Origin: CALLVY01 sp937899855
GTDB lineage: Bacteria > Bacteroidota > Bacteroidia > Chitinophagales > Saprospiraceae
Length of the DNA: 49,245 bases
Direction of reading: 5' to 3'
Assembly (NCBI GenBank): GCA_039820405.1
Contig: JBCBQC010000045.1
Coordinates: forward strand, 1-49,245
Part shown: piece after piece, positions 18,601 to 33,600 of the stretch
How positions within the stretch are numbered: the first letter of the stretch is position 1
How the letters are laid out: every line of letters starts with the position of its first letter
Program-made: the position numbers and the translations under genes
Notes under the pieces: model-generated
Databases searched by the model: none
What the model saw: only the letters and a program-made list of their open reading frames with translations
Told to the model about the DNA's origin: nothing

Positions 18601-21600
18601 CGGGAAAAATTGACCGTAAAAAACTCCGGGAAGATTATCCAATCGAAGCGGAGGGGGATGGGCTACAAGAAATGCCCGAGGGACCGGCCGAATTGGCCGT
18701 ACTGGACCTCTGGCAAACGGTATTGGGATTGGAACGCATCGGACGTGGGCAAAACTTTTTTGAGCTGGGCGGTCATTCGCTACAGGTCATTCGCCTACAG
18801 TCGCTGCTCCAAACGCGTTGGAAGGTGGCCTTGAGCTTTCAGGACTTTGTTCGCCACCACGCTACCATCGCTCAGTTGGCACCATTGCTACCTCACCAAC
18901 CCGCTAAGGCCTACACCACAATTGCTCCGGCACCAGCGGCAACGGATTATCCCCTGTCGGCAGCTCAGCAACGACTCTGGGCCATCACCCAAATCAATCC
19001 CGACCAACGCGCCTACAACATCAATGGTAGCTTCGAACTCCGGGGTACCCTGGATCGAGAACGGCTACAGGAGGCACTGACACTCCTGGAACAGCGCTAT
19101 GACATCCTCCGCACCAATTTTGTGGAGGAGCGTTCTTGGCCCCGGCAACGCATTCACTCCGCAGACCGCCCGCGCGTCCAGGTGCAATACCACGATTGGC
19201 GGGAACGTAACGCCTCCCGAGCCACCATCGAAGCGACTTTGCAAAAAGCGGGGGCTCAGGTTTACCGATTGCCCAGCGATCCCCTGCTGCGGGTCCAACT
19301 TTGGCAAGTAGCGGAAGCACAGTTTTTCTTGCACCTGTCCATCCACCACATCATTGCCGATGCCCAGTCGCTCGAACTTTTTCTCCACGAATGGGGCCGC
19401 TGCTACGAAGCACTCCGGGAAGGAACCGTTCCGATCCTCGATCCACCCCGGATTCAGTATCGGGACTTTGCCCACTGGCAAGCCGAACGCTTTGCCAGTG
19501 GCGCTCTGAGCGAGCAAAAAAAGTACTGGCTCGCTCAGTACGCCGATGGCATTCCCAGCCTGGATTTGCCCTACGATTTTAGCCGTCCCCTACAGCTGCG
19601 CTACCGCGGCGACCACGTTCGTCAACCCTTGGGCACCCACTGGATAGGCCAACTTCAGGACCTCTGTCGCCGGGAGCAAACGACGCTCTTTGCCGGACTG
19701 ACTACCCTGGTAAAAGCCTTTCTCGGTATACTGACCCAGGAAAACGATCTCGTACTCGGCACCCCGGTGAGTGGCCGCAAGCATCCCGACCTAGAAGATC
19801 AAATCGGATTGCTAGTCAATTCGGTCACCCTACGTACCCAACGGACCGCCGAGGACAGCTTGCGGAGTTTTCTGGCGAAGGTTAGCCACACTTTGTTTGC
19901 CGCTTTGGAACATGCGGAATACCCCTTTGAACAATTGGTCGAAGCCCTGCCGCTGGTGCGCGACCTGAGTCGCAATCCCCTTTTCGATGTTTGGATTCAG
20001 TATCTGGACCGTAGCCTACAGGGTGGACAACATCTCCAGCTAGCGGGCGTAGAGGTCGAGCCGCTGGAGCCCACCATCGAGACGACCATGTTTGACCTTT
20101 CCTTCTTCTTCGTCGAAGTAGCGGGTGGGGTGGAGTTGCAATTGGAGTACAACACCGATTTGTTCCGGCGCAGTACCATCGAACGTTTGGTCCAATATTT
20201 TGAACAGCTTTGCCAAAAGGCCCTAGCTCAACCTGAGGTTCCCCTTTCCGGCCTGAGCCTCCTCGATGCGGCCAGTCAGGAAAGTATCCTAGCCCTAGCG
20301 GAGGGACCGGCTGCCACCGTTCCCCCCTTGGCCTTTCCCGATCTCTTCCGCGCGCAGGCCCAAGCCCACCCCGAGGCCGAAGCCATCCGCTGTGGGGAGC
20401 ACCGCTACACCTACGCCCAAGTCGATGCCCTGACCGATCACCTGAGTCAGATCATCCTAAGGGACCACGCCCCCTCCCTGGAAACGCCCATCGGCTTGCG
20501 GATTCCCCGTTCCGAATGGTACCCCATCGGTATCCTGGCGATCCAAAAAGCGGGAGGCGCCTTTATTCCCATCGACGCCGCACTGCCCCCCGAAAGGGTC
20601 CGCTACATGCTCGATGCGTCGGCCGCACAACTCCTACTCTACGCCGAGGTGGAAGCCCTGGCGGATTGTACTATTCCCCAATTGGATTTGACCCAACTGG
20701 CGGCGCAAAGTGCACCCACTGATCGCCTGGCCTGTCCCCAACTGGGTCCGGAGCATTTGTCCTACGTACTTTTTACCTCGGGCTCGACGGGCCTGCCCAA
20801 GGGCGCGCTGATCGAGCAAGGGGGCATGATCAATCATCAGTACGACAAGATCTACGAATTGGGGCTGGACGAAAACTGCCGCGTTGCGCATACGGCTTCG
20901 GTCAGTTTTGACATTTCGATCTGGCAAGCCCTGACCGCCCTGTTGGTGGGAGGCACGACCATCATCTACCGCGAGAAAACCGTCTTGGAACCCACTCGCT
21001 TGCTGGCCGCCCTACGGCGGGACCAGGTCACGGTAATGGAGACCGTTCCCTCCTACCTCCAAGTGCTGGTCGAGACCCTGGCCAAGGCGGAGGAACAAAC
21101 CTTGGCACTGCGTTATCTGCTGAGTATTGGTGAAGTGCTCAAAAAATCACTCGTGCAGCGCTGGCTATCCGTCGCGCCCGAGATTCCCCTCATCAATACG
21201 TACGGCCCGACCGAGGCGGCAGATACCATCTGCCACCAACACCTGCGGGAGGTACCCAAGGAACGCTCCGTACCGGTGGGACGCCCCATTCGCAATACCC
21301 GCGTCTACGTCATGGACGAGCGGCTGCGGGTTTGCCCGGTGGGGGTCAAGGGAGAGATTTGTGTATCGGGGCCCGGCGTGGGGCGGGGCTACCTCAACAA
21401 TGCCGAACAGAGTCGGCGCAATTTTAAAACCGATCCTTACCGATTGGGCCACCGCCTCTACCGCACGGGCGACATCGGTGCCTACGACGATACGGGGAAG
21501 CTCCTATTTTACGGTCGGCGCGACTCGCAGATCAAGCTGCGTGGTCACCGGATCGAACTCAACGAAATCGAAGAGCAGTTGCTACGCATCGTGGGACTGC

Positions 21601-24600
21601 GGCAGGCTGCGGTGCTCCTGCGTACCGAAACCAGTGGCGACCAGTACCTGTTGGCCTACCTCCAGACGGAGCCCGCGAGCGAATTGACCCCCGTGGAGAT
21701 TCGCCAAGCCCTAGCCCAACGGGTGCCGGCTTACATGCAACCCCATCATTTTGAAATTATGGATCAATTACCACTGACCAATAGCGGAAAGATCGACCGA
21801 CAAGCCCTGGCCCAACGGCCACTGCCTCAGCAGCAGGAAGCTTACGTGGGCCCCGCCACGGCCAAGGAATCGGCCCTGCAGTTCTTGTGGAAGGAAGTAC
21901 TCGATCGCGATATCAACGAAATCAGCGTCACGGCTGATTTCTTTAGCTTGGGCGGACACTCCCTCAAGGCCATTCAGCTGTTGGCCAAGATCAAAGAGGA
22001 GTACGGAGTCGAATTGAGTTTTGTCGACTTTAACCAACACGCCAACATTCGCCAGCTCTGCGTTCTGCTCAACGAGGACCGTCGTCCGGCCGTAGAGGCC
22101 CTCCAGATTCCACTGGCACCGAAAGCCGCTTCTTATCCGCTTTCGCCTGCGCAACGTCGGATGTGGCTGATGTACAAATACGACGAGGCGGGGACGGTAT
22201 ACAACATCTCCGGGGCTTACCACGTGGAAGGTCAATTGGACCGTCCGGCCCTGGAACATTCGATTCAACAGGTCATTGATCGGCACGAAGCCCTGCGAAC
22301 GATTTTTGTCCAGGAAGCGGGAGAAGCCCGACAGGTCATCCAAGAGGATTGGGCGCTCGACGCTTACCTACATTGGGAAGATCGGCGGGAAATGGCAACC
22401 GTCTCCGAGCGACAGCTGATCGAGACCGCCCTGGATCAAGCTTTTGTATTGGAAAGCGGTCCCTTGTTGCGGATGCACGTCTGGCACTTGGACGAGGCGA
22501 AATTCTTGTTGTTGTTTAACGTACACCACATCGTTGCCGACGCCCAATCGCTCGGGCTGTTGATCGACGAATGGCAGGGAGCGTATTCGGCCCGGCTTCA
22601 GGGCCAGGCGATGGACTGGTCGCCACTGCGGCTCCAGTATAAAGATTTTACCCATTGGCAGCGGAGCCTGGGGCAGCAGTCGGCGATGCAGGTGCACCGC
22701 GAATATTGGCAGACCCGTTTTGGTGGGGAATTGCCCATCCTGGATCTCGCCACGGACTGGCCCCGCGGGGCTTCCCTCAGCTTTGCGGGGGCGGAGCTGG
22801 CTTGTACCATTCCTCCGGCCCTGGAGCGACGGCTTCGGCAAGTGGGACAGCGGGAAGGCAGTACCTTATTTGCCATCCTGATCGCCAGTGTTCAGACCCT
22901 GCTTTACCGCCTCAGCGGACAGCCTGACCTCATCGTCGGAACGGCGCTGGCCGGGCGGCCCGAGTTGGAGTTGCAGAACCAAGTGGGTTTTTACGTCAAC
23001 ACCCTTCCCCTGCGCAGCCAAGTAGCGGGAACGGCGGGCTTTGAACAACTACTCCGGCAGGTTCGCAGCGAGCTGGCCAATGCGTTTAGTCACCAAGCCT
23101 ATCCCTACGACCAACTGGTCGAAGACCTGGCCATTCCCCGTCGCGCGGACCGCAATCCCCTCTTCGACGTACTCATCCAATTGGTCGATGAGACCGTACA
23201 GGGACAAGAACTTAGGGACTGGTCGGATTTGAGCATCAACGAAATTTCCCTACCCCGCCGCCACAGTAAGTTTGACCTTTCCTTCCTCTTTCAAGAGACG
23301 GAGGGTCAACTGAAATTATTGATCGAATACCGCAGTAGCCTCTTCAGTGCGGTGCGCATCCAGCGCTTGCTAGATCAGTACCTTCAACTACTCGATAGCC
23401 TCTTGCGAAATACGCGGACTCCGCTCGACCAAGTGCGCTACCTCCCCCCTCGGGAAACCGAACAAGTACTGCGCTGGAGTCGACCGGAGACCTCTTCCCC
23501 CGCTTACCATAGCCTCAAGACCCTGTTTGAGGCACAGGTCGATCGAGTGGGGGACGCTCCCGCATTGTCTGGGGCGGACCAGACTTTGACTTTTACCGAA
23601 TTGGAAGAACGGGCCAATCGCTTGGCCCAGCAACTCGTTACCGAACGGGCCCTCGGACCGGGCCAACTCGTGGCCCTCTGCGCCCCACGTTCCGTCGAAC
23701 TCATCGTGGGATTATTGGCCGTCGTCAAAACGGGTGCCGCCTTCTTGCCCATCGACCCCAGTTACCCCGGAGAACGGATCCGCTTTTTACTGGAAAATTC
23801 GGAGGCCCAACTTCTATTGACGGATCTGACCTTGAGTTTTGAATTGACCCTGCACTACTCCGGTCCCATCCACTTACTCGACGGTAATTATCCGGGAGCC
23901 AACCAACGCCCCGAAGTGAAGCCGGCTGCGGAAGATTTGGCCTACATTATTTACACCTCCGGTTCTACCGGACAGCCGAAGGGCGTGGAGTTGAGCCAGG
24001 CCAATATCAGTCACTACATCCAATGGGCCAACGGCTACTACTTCGATGATGGGGCCTATCCCATGCCGTTGTTCACCTCCATTTCTTTTGACCTGACCTT
24101 GACCAGTATTTTTTCTACCCTGCTTCGTGGGGATACGCTGTACCTCTTCCCCGAAACGCAATCGGTAGACGAGACGGTGGCCCAGATCTTTAGCCCGGGT
24201 AGTGGGATCGCTGCCGTCAAGCTGACGCCTTCGCACATCCCCTTGCTGGCCTTTATGGCGGCGGATCGGACGGAGGTGGCCAAGGTAATCGTTGGTGGCG
24301 AAGCCCTGCAAATGGAGCACCTGCAACTGCTGCGCGATCGCAATCCCAACATCGTGGTGTACAACGAATACGGACCGACGGAGACGACGGTGGGTTGTAC
24401 CGTTGAAGCCATTCGGGAATTGCCCGAGGAGATCAGCATTGGTCAACCGATTGCGGGGGCGGAAATTTACATCCTGGACGGCCAGTCCCAGCTTTGTCCG
24501 ATCGGGCAGTGGGGCGAACTCTACGTCGGTGGTGTGGGGGTCGGCAAAGGCTACCGCCAACGCCCCACGTTGACGCGGGAACGCTTCGTTGCCCACGCCT

Positions 24601-27600
24601 GGGAAGATGGCCGCGTACAGACGTTGTACCGGACCGGTGATATTGCGCGTTGGCGCTCGGACGGTCGCTTGCAGTACCGCGGTCGTCGGGACGAGCAGGT
24701 AAAGGTAAGGGGTTACCGCATCGAACTGGGTGAGGTAGAGGCGGCCGTATCGCAATTGCCGGGGGTCCGGGCCGCTGCGGTGACGGTCAACGAAGTGGCG
24801 GGACAAAAAGCACTGGTGGCCCAGGTGGTGCTGGAGAGCGGAAGCCGTATGGAGGCCCTCAAGCAAGAGCTGTCCCAACAACTGCCGGACTATCTGATGC
24901 CCAGCTACTGGCAAAAGCACGCCGCGCTCCCCCTGACCGTCAACGGGAAGGTGGACAAGAAGGCCCTGGTGGCCTACGGACTGCCCCAATCGGAGGTGGA
25001 AAGTACGGCCGTGGTGGCGCCGCGCAACGCTGGCGAACGGGCCCTCGCTGAGATTTGGCGGGAATTGTTACCGGTCCAACAACTGGGTATCCATCAAGAT
25101 TTCTTTGCCCTGGGCGGACATTCTTTACTCGGGGTCAAATTGCTGATGCTGGTGGAAGAGCGGCTGGGGGTTCGGTTAAAACTACAGGACCTTTTCAACG
25201 CGCCCTCCATCGCCAAGCTCGCCGAGATTGTGGCGAGCCAGGAAAGTACCACGGCCGAGCAAATGGTACCGGTAGAGGTGGCGGAGCACTACGCCCTATC
25301 CTCGGCCCAGCGTCGGATGTGGGCCCTCGACAACCTCAGTCGGGAGAGCAATGCCTATCACGTCTACGGTGCCTACCGACTGCGGGGGGCACTGCACCTG
25401 GAGCACTTTGTGGCGGCCCTGGAAAAGGTGTGGCGCCGCCACGATATCCTACGGAGCAATTACCGTCTGGAAGGGGAGGAGGTACGCCAGTGGATTCGGG
25501 AAGCAGTGACGCTTGACTGGGCGCATTACGAAGTGGAAGGGATGGCGGAGGAAGAGGTTTACGCTGCGCTACTTCGGGAAAACGAACGTCCCTTCGATTT
25601 GGAGCAGGATGCTTTGTTCCGCGTTCGCCTGTGGCGGATGGGAACGGCACAAAGCCTGTTGCTATTCAATTTGCACCACATCATCGCCGATGAGTGGTCG
25701 GTCAATGTACTCCAAGAGGAAATCAGTTTTTACTATCGCCAGTTGCAAAACGGTACGGAAGCGGACTTGTCACCCCTCGATATCCAGTACCAGGATTTTG
25801 CCCACTGGTCAAACCAACACCAGCAAAGTGCGGCTTACGAAGCGGCCGCCCAGTACTGGCGGAATCGCTTTGCGGGCCCCATCCCCCGGCTGGATCTGGC
25901 CACCGATGCTCCCCGCCCGCAGATTCAACGCTACGAAGGCCAAAGCCTGGATCGTTCCTTGGGATACTCCCTGCTGCAAGCTCTACAAGCCCTGGGAAAA
26001 AACCAGCAAGCTACGCTCTTTGCGGTACTCAGCAGTACCGTCTTCGCCTTCTTCCACCGGCTGACCGGTCAATCCGATTTGATCCTGGGTACCGCCGTGG
26101 CGGGGCGCCAACATTTTCAACTCCAAAAACAAATTGGCTTTTACGTCAATACCCTGGCCCTGCGGGCACAACTGAACCCGGGCCTCACCTTTAGTCAACT
26201 GCTCCGGCAAGCCCAGGCGGATCTGCTGGAAGGACACGAGCATCAGGACTACCCCTTCGACCAACTGGTCGAATCCCTGAACCTGCCCCCCGATCTCAGC
26301 CGTTCTCCCATCTTTGACCATTGGGTCCAGTTGATGGAAAAAACGAGTGAGGCGCAGGAGACCGAATTGCTCGACGGATTACAGCTGGAGGACATCACCC
26401 CCGCCAGCGACTCCACCAAATTTGAACTGGCCTTTTACTTTACCGAAACCGAACGGGGACTCGACCTCAAACTGGAGGGCAACCGCCACCTCTTCCAGCG
26501 CGCAACCCTCGAACGCCTGGCCGATTACTTTGCGCATTTCCTCCACCAACTGGTCGAACGGCCCGAGGACGAGCTGTGTCAACTTTCCCTCTTAAATGAG
26601 GTGGCCCGTGGGGACCTGCTCCAATTGATGAGTGGTCCCCGAGTGGAGCTGCCAGACGCCACGGTCATCCAACAATGGGAGGCGCGCGCTGAGCAGCATC
26701 CCGATCGCCCGGCCCTGCGCTGCGGGGACCGGCAGTATTCCTACGGGGAGCTCAATGCCACTGCCAACCGCCTGGCTCAATTGCTGTTGAGTCGGACCGA
26801 ACTGGCGGCGGACCAAGTCGTGGCGCTGATGATGGATCGCTCCGATACCTACTGGTACAGTGTACTGGCGGTACTCAAAACGGGTGCGGCCTTTCTCCCC
26901 ATCGACCGGCAATTGCCTCCGGCTCGGATCGCCTACATGTTAGAGAAAGCTCAGGCTCAGTTGTTGGTCTGCGATCGGGCGCCGGATACGGCCTTTACCG
27001 AAGTGCCCCAGCTCGTACTGGATGAGGTGGACCTTGCCAACCAGCCAGCGGAAAATTTGGGGCGGATGATTGACCCCGCCCAATTGGCCTACGTCATTTT
27101 TACTTCGGGAACCACGGGTAAACCCAAAGGCGCTACCGTCGAGCACCGCGGCTTGTTCAATCACCTCCTCGCCAAGGTGGAAGACTTTGCGATTGATGAG
27201 GATACCATCCTGGCCCAAAACGCCTCGATCAGCTTCGACATCTCCATCTGGCAGGGATTAGCCGCCCTGCTTTACGGAGGACAAACCATCCTCTATCCCC
27301 AGCAATGTGTGCTAGAGGCAAGCCAGTGGTTGCAACAACTGCAGACGGACCGGGTCAACCTGCTCGAAGTCGTCCCTTCTTACCTCAACGAATTGCTCCT
27401 GCTCGAAACGGGGGGCAACCTACGGCACCTCGACGGTTTGCAGTACCTGGTGGCGACGGGGGAAACCCTAAAGAAAAATTTGGTGGAACGTTGGTTTGCG
27501 CGTTATCCCGATATTCCACTGGGCAACGTCTACGGACCCACCGAAGCTTCGGACGATATCACCCACGCAATTTTCCATACGCCACCCGCTACGCCAAACG

Positions 27601-30600
27601 TATCCATCGGTCAACCGCTACGCAACCTACGGGTGTACGTACTCGACCAATCGGATCAACTGTGTCCGGTGGGGATCAAAGGCGAGATTTGTGTCGCCGG
27701 TGTCGGCGTGGGTCGGGGTTACCTCCGCGACCCGGAGAAGACGGCGGCGGTGTTTGCGACGGATCCCTTCGGGGCGCCGGGCGTACGCTTGTACCGGACC
27801 GGTGACCTGGGCCGCTACCGGGCGGATGGGCACTTGGAATTTTTTGGTCGCAAGGACCACCAGGTCAAGATCCGGGGCTACCGGATTGAGTTGGGAGAAA
27901 TCGAAGAGCAATTGGTTCAACTGGATGGCGTGCTGGAAGCGGCGGTCATCGTACGTCGGGAAACGACGGGAGAGGATTGGCTCCACGCTTACTTCCACCC
28001 GAACCCGGACCAGCAGTGCGACCCCATTGGAATCGAAGACCAACTGTCCCAGCACTTGCCCCCCTACATGATTCCCGACCGCTTTGAGTTGCTCGACCGC
28101 TTCCCCCTCACCCCGGCGGGTAAAATCGACCGGCGGGCCCTAGCCGAACGCACGGTGGATACCACCACTCCCCAACGCGAATACCGCGCCCCCCGCACCG
28201 CCACCGAAACGGCCCTCCAAACCATCTGGCAGGCCATTTTGCAACGCGAACCCATCGGTACCGACGAGGACTTTTTCCGCATCGGCGGACAATCGCTCAA
28301 GGCCATTCGTCTGCAAGGGCGTATCCAACAGCAGTGGGAAGTCAAACTGTCCTTCCGAGACTTTTTCCTCTATCCCACCATCGCCACCTTCGCCCAACAC
28401 CTGGATACCCTCCTGGTGGCGGCACCAAACGAAACCAAACGTCCACTGCAAGCCATTCCCCCGGCGGCGGATTACGTCCTGTCGCCCGCCCAGCGCGGAC
28501 TGTGGGTGATGGAACAATTCCGAGCTACCGGAGCGGCGTACAACGTAGGAGGTCCCCTGCGCCTACGGGGAGCGGTCGATCGTTCGACCTTGGAAAAGGC
28601 GCTGTTGACCCTCATTGACCGCCACGAAATTTTACGGACCAATTTTATCGCTCCCGACGGTCAACCTCGACAACAAATACACGCTATCGCTGATTTTGCC
28701 TTCCGCTTGGAATGGGTAGACCTGCAAGCGGATGCCCAAGCGGAGGCTACCTGCCACGCGCAATTGCTGGAGGCCCTGGCCCAGCCCTTCGACCTGGCCC
28801 GCGATCCCCTGATTCGGGCCCAAGTGTGGCAAGTCGCGGAGGCGGAGTACGTTCTACAAATTATACTCCACCACATCACGATGGATGACTGGTCCATCCC
28901 CGTATTGCTGCGCGATTTGACGACGGCTTACAATGCCCTACAAACCGGAAATTCCCCTCTCCAGCCCCTGCGTCTTCAGTACAAAGACTACGCGCACTGG
29001 ATGCAAGCCCAACTCGACGAGGGCAGTATGGAGGAACAGGGCACCTACTGGCGGCAAAAACTCGGCGGGCACCTTCCCGTCTTGGATTTGCCCTTCGATC
29101 GACCACGTCCGGCCCAGCAAACCTTTGCGGGCTCAAGAGCGGGAATACTGCTCTCCCCCGCGGAGATAGCGCCCCTACTGGAGCGGGGGCAGGCGACTGG
29201 TGCTACCACCTACATCACCCTTCTGGCCAGCGTCAAGGTCTTGCTCTTCGCCATTACCCGGCAGGAAGACCTCATCGTGGGCACGCCCTTTGCGGGCCGT
29301 ACCGAGCTGGAGCTGGCCGATCAAATTGGCTTCTACGTCCGTACGCTCCTGATTCGCAATCGGGTGGCTGCCGACGACAACTTTGCCCAACTGCTCGACA
29401 CGGTAAAACAAAGCACCCTGGAAGCTTTCCACCATTCGGATTTTCCCCTTGATGCTCTGATGGAACAATTGGATCTCAAACGCGATCCGAGTCGTTCGCC
29501 CCTCTTCGACGTGTGGGTACAACTCAAGGCGCGGGAAGATGATCCCCGACAGCAATTGCAATTGCGGGGCGTGACGACGGAAGGCTACGAGCTGTCGAAT
29601 CCGGTCAGTAAGTTTGACCTGGGCTTTTTCTTTACCGAACAAGCCGAGGGCATCGAACTGGCCTTGGAATACAACACCGACCTTTTTGACGCCGCTACGA
29701 TTCAAAATCTCCTGCACTATTACCAAAATATATTGCGCTCCTTGCGCGAGACGCCAACGCAGCCCATCGGAGAAGTAGCCCTGCTCGACCCCGCCGCTAC
29801 CCAAGCGGTAGTGGCCCGCGCCAGTGCCGCACCCCGCGATTATCCCACGGAGCAAACGATTGCGGCCCTGTTTGATCAGTCGGCTAGCGCACACGCCGAC
29901 CGGGTCGCACTGGCCTGCGGAGAGCGACAGTACCGCTACGCCGAATTGCGGACCTTGACCAATCAGCTTGCGCGCTGCTTGCGGGACCAGCACGGGGTGC
30001 AAGCGGGTGACGTGGTGGGCATCCACCTCGATCGTTCGGAGTGGTACGTCATCGCCATGCTGAGTATCCTCAAGGCGGGCGCCGCGTTCCTACCCATCGA
30101 TCGGCAGTTGCCGGCGGAACGCATCCACTACATGCTCGATACGGCGGCGGCCAAGCTGGTACTCTGCTACGATGGTGATGTGGATAAGGCCCTGCCCGTA
30201 GCCCAGTTTGATGTACAGCGGCAGCGGGCGGAATGGGCCAACCTGGCGACCGACGATTTGCCCCAGTCGGGAGACAGTGAGGCGTTGGCCTACGTACTCT
30301 TTACGTCGGGCAGTACTGGTTTGCCCAAGGGAGCCATGGTGGAGCAAAAAGGCATCCTCAACCACTTTTATACAAAAATCGAAAGCCTCGCGCTCGACGA
30401 AAATACCACCATTGCCCTCACCGCTTCGATCAGCTTTGACGTGGCGATTTGGCAGGCCCTGACGGCCTTGTTGGTGGGTGGAACCACCCGGGTTTACCCC
30501 CGGGAAGTCGTGCTACAGCCGCGCCAGTTGGTTCGGCAAATGCAAACGCACGGAGTACGCATCCTCCAGGTGGTACCCTCTTACTTGGTGGAACTGCTTA

Positions 30601-33600
30601 CGGTACTGGAAAACGATCCGGCCCTGGTAGCGGCGGTGCCACTGGACTGCCTGATTTCGGCGGGAGAGATACTGCAACGGGGAATGGTCGAACGCTGGTT
30701 TGCCCTCTTGCCCGGGGTGCCCGTAATGAATGCCTTCGGACCTACCGAAGCTTCCGATATCATCAGCCAGCACCTGATGCGCGAATTGCCCACGGGGAGC
30801 AGCATCTCCATTGGTCGGCCCCTGCCCAATACGCGCATTTACATCCTCAACGAAAGGGGCCAACTGTGTCCCGCAGGCATCAAGGGCGAGCTCTACGTCA
30901 GCGGGCCCGGGGTGAGTAGGGGGTACATCGGCAATGCCGAATTGACGGCGGAGCGCTTTGGTACGGATCCCTTCCAAACGGGTCAGGTACGGATGTTCCG
31001 GACGGGGGATCTGGGGCGCTACACCCAGGATGGCAACATTGAATTCTTTGGTCGCAAGGACCATCAGGTGAAGATTCGGGGACAGCGGATTGAGCTGTCC
31101 GAGGTGGAGGAAGTCCTCGCCCGAGTAGTGGGGGTCAAACGCGCTGCGGTGGTGCTGCAGTCGGAGGGAGAAAACCGCAAACTGCTTGCGGCCTTTATCC
31201 TTCCCGAGACGGGGGCCGCCCTCCAGCCGGAGGCGATCCAAACGGCCCTGGCCACCCGCCTGCCCGCCTACATGATTCCCGACCGCCTGCACCTACTGGA
31301 CGAACTGCCCCTCACCGCTACGGGCAAGATCGACCGCCGAACCCTCCAGGAGTGGGAATGGACCGAAACCGACTCCACGACGACGGAGACCCCCGCCGCT
31401 CCCGAAACCGACGACGAACGTGCCCTCCACCACATCTGGGCCGAAGTGCTCGAACGGGAGAACCTTAGCTGTACCACCGATTTCTTCCAAGCCGGTGGTC
31501 ACTCGCTCAAGGCAATTCGGGTCCAAGCCCTCATCCACCGCCACTGGTCCAAGGAAGTGGCCTTCGCCGACTTCTTCCGCTACCCCACCATTCGCAGCAT
31601 GGCCGCTTATCTGGGCGCTCTGGAGTCGACCGCCAAACCGGCGATTGTACCGGCACCGACCGCTGAGGATTATCCCCTCTCACCCGGTCAGCGGCGCCTG
31701 TGGATCCTCTCCCAGTTTGCCCGCCAGGCCAATGCTTACAACATTACCCAAGCCTTTACCTGGCGAGGTCCCCTGGATGCGGAGGCCCTGAGTGCGGCCT
31801 TGCACCAACTGCTCCAACGGCACGAAGCGCTGCGGACCAATTTCATTACCGTTGGCCAAGGGGGTCGGCAAATTATTCGCGAGATCGGACCGGAAGCCCT
31901 TCCGCTGTACCACCACGAAGCCTCGGACGAGGCGCAAGTGTTGGAACAAGACCTCCCGGCCATCGCCGCGGCACCCTTCGACCTGGCGGAGGAGCCCCTC
32001 CTGCAAATACACCGGTGGACGACCGCTGCGGATCGCCACCTGATCCTACTGAAAATTCACCACATCATTGCGGATGCTTGGTCCCTCAAAATACTGATCG
32101 ACGAGTGGATCGAAAATTATACCGCTCAACTGCAAGGCCAAGCCCCAACTCGGGAAGCCCTGCCCATTCAGTACCGCGACTACGCCACCTGGACCCTGGA
32201 GCAGCTGGAATCCGACCGCTGGCAAACGGCGCGTGACTACTGGCTGGACCACCTCTCCGGGGAGCTGCCCAAGCTGGAGTTGCCCACCTATCAAAACCGC
32301 TCGGCCCAACTGCATCCGGTCGGAGCGCGACAAAAATTGGTACTGAGCACCGCTCAGTACGCTGCCTTGGAGCGTGTTGCCACGGCACAAAAAATCAGCC
32401 TTTTTGCCGTACTCACGGCAAGTGTCAAAACCTTACTGTATCACCTGACCGGCCAGGAGGACCTGATCGTGGGAACGACCATCGCGGGTCGCCAACGGGC
32501 CGAACTCGCTGGACAGATTGGCTTCTACGTCAATACCTTGCCCCTGCGTACGCAAGTACACGGCCAGCGAGACTTCCACAGCCTGGCCCGACGAGTACAC
32601 GATAGTTTACAAGCCGCCTTTGAACACCGCGATTTTCCCTTCGACGAGTTGGTGGACCTGCTGGACCTCAGTCGGGATACGGGTCGTACGCCCCTCTTCG
32701 ATGTACTGGTCGAGCAATTGAGCGCTGATCTGGACGCTCCCCATCCCCAGCTACCCGGCGTCCAGCTCGAAGGATTGGAATTGGGCAGTACCAGCGCCAA
32801 ATTTGACCTGGCCTTCCGCTTTATCGACAACGAGGAGGAACGAAGCCTTTACCTAGAGTACAACGCAAGTTTGTTCCGAGCCACGCAGGTGGAACGCTGG
32901 CTGGGCTGGTACCAAAAGCTCCTGGATCAAGTGGTCCGGGAAGAGGTACAGTCCCTTGCCAGGATCGATCTGATCGGGGAGAAGGAGCAACAACAACTGC
33001 TCGACTGGGGGACGACGCTATCCACCGATACCCGGGCCTTCCGGAGTATTGCGCAAGCCTTTGAAGCGGTGGTGGCGCGCCAGCCCGCAGCGCCGGCCCT
33101 CCGCTACGGCGAGCAAAGCTATACCTACGCTCAAGTCAATCAAGCCGCCAATCGACTCGCTCAACAACTCCTTACGCAGCACACCGTGACCAGCGATCGA
33201 CTCGTCGCCGTACTGACCGATCGTTCGCCAGCCCTGCTGGTGGCCCTGCTGGGCATCCTCAAAAGTGGAGCGGCCTTTTTACCCCTCGATCCACAATGGC
33301 CAGAGGCCCGACTGCGTCTGATCTTGGAGGAGGCTGGAGTAGATCTACTGCTGACCGATACCATGCGGATGTTCGACGTGACCCTCTTTTACCAAGGTGG
33401 CATGGCGCTTCTGGAAGATGAAATTAGCGGCGACTCCGATCTGGCCAATCCCACGGTGGCGATTGCCGCGGAGGACCTGGCCTACGTCCTGTATACTTCC
33501 GGCTCGACGGGCAAACCCAAGGGCGTCGCCATCAGCCAGGGAAGCATTCACCACTACCTCAGCTGGGCCAACCGCTACTACTTCGCGGGCGCCAATTATC

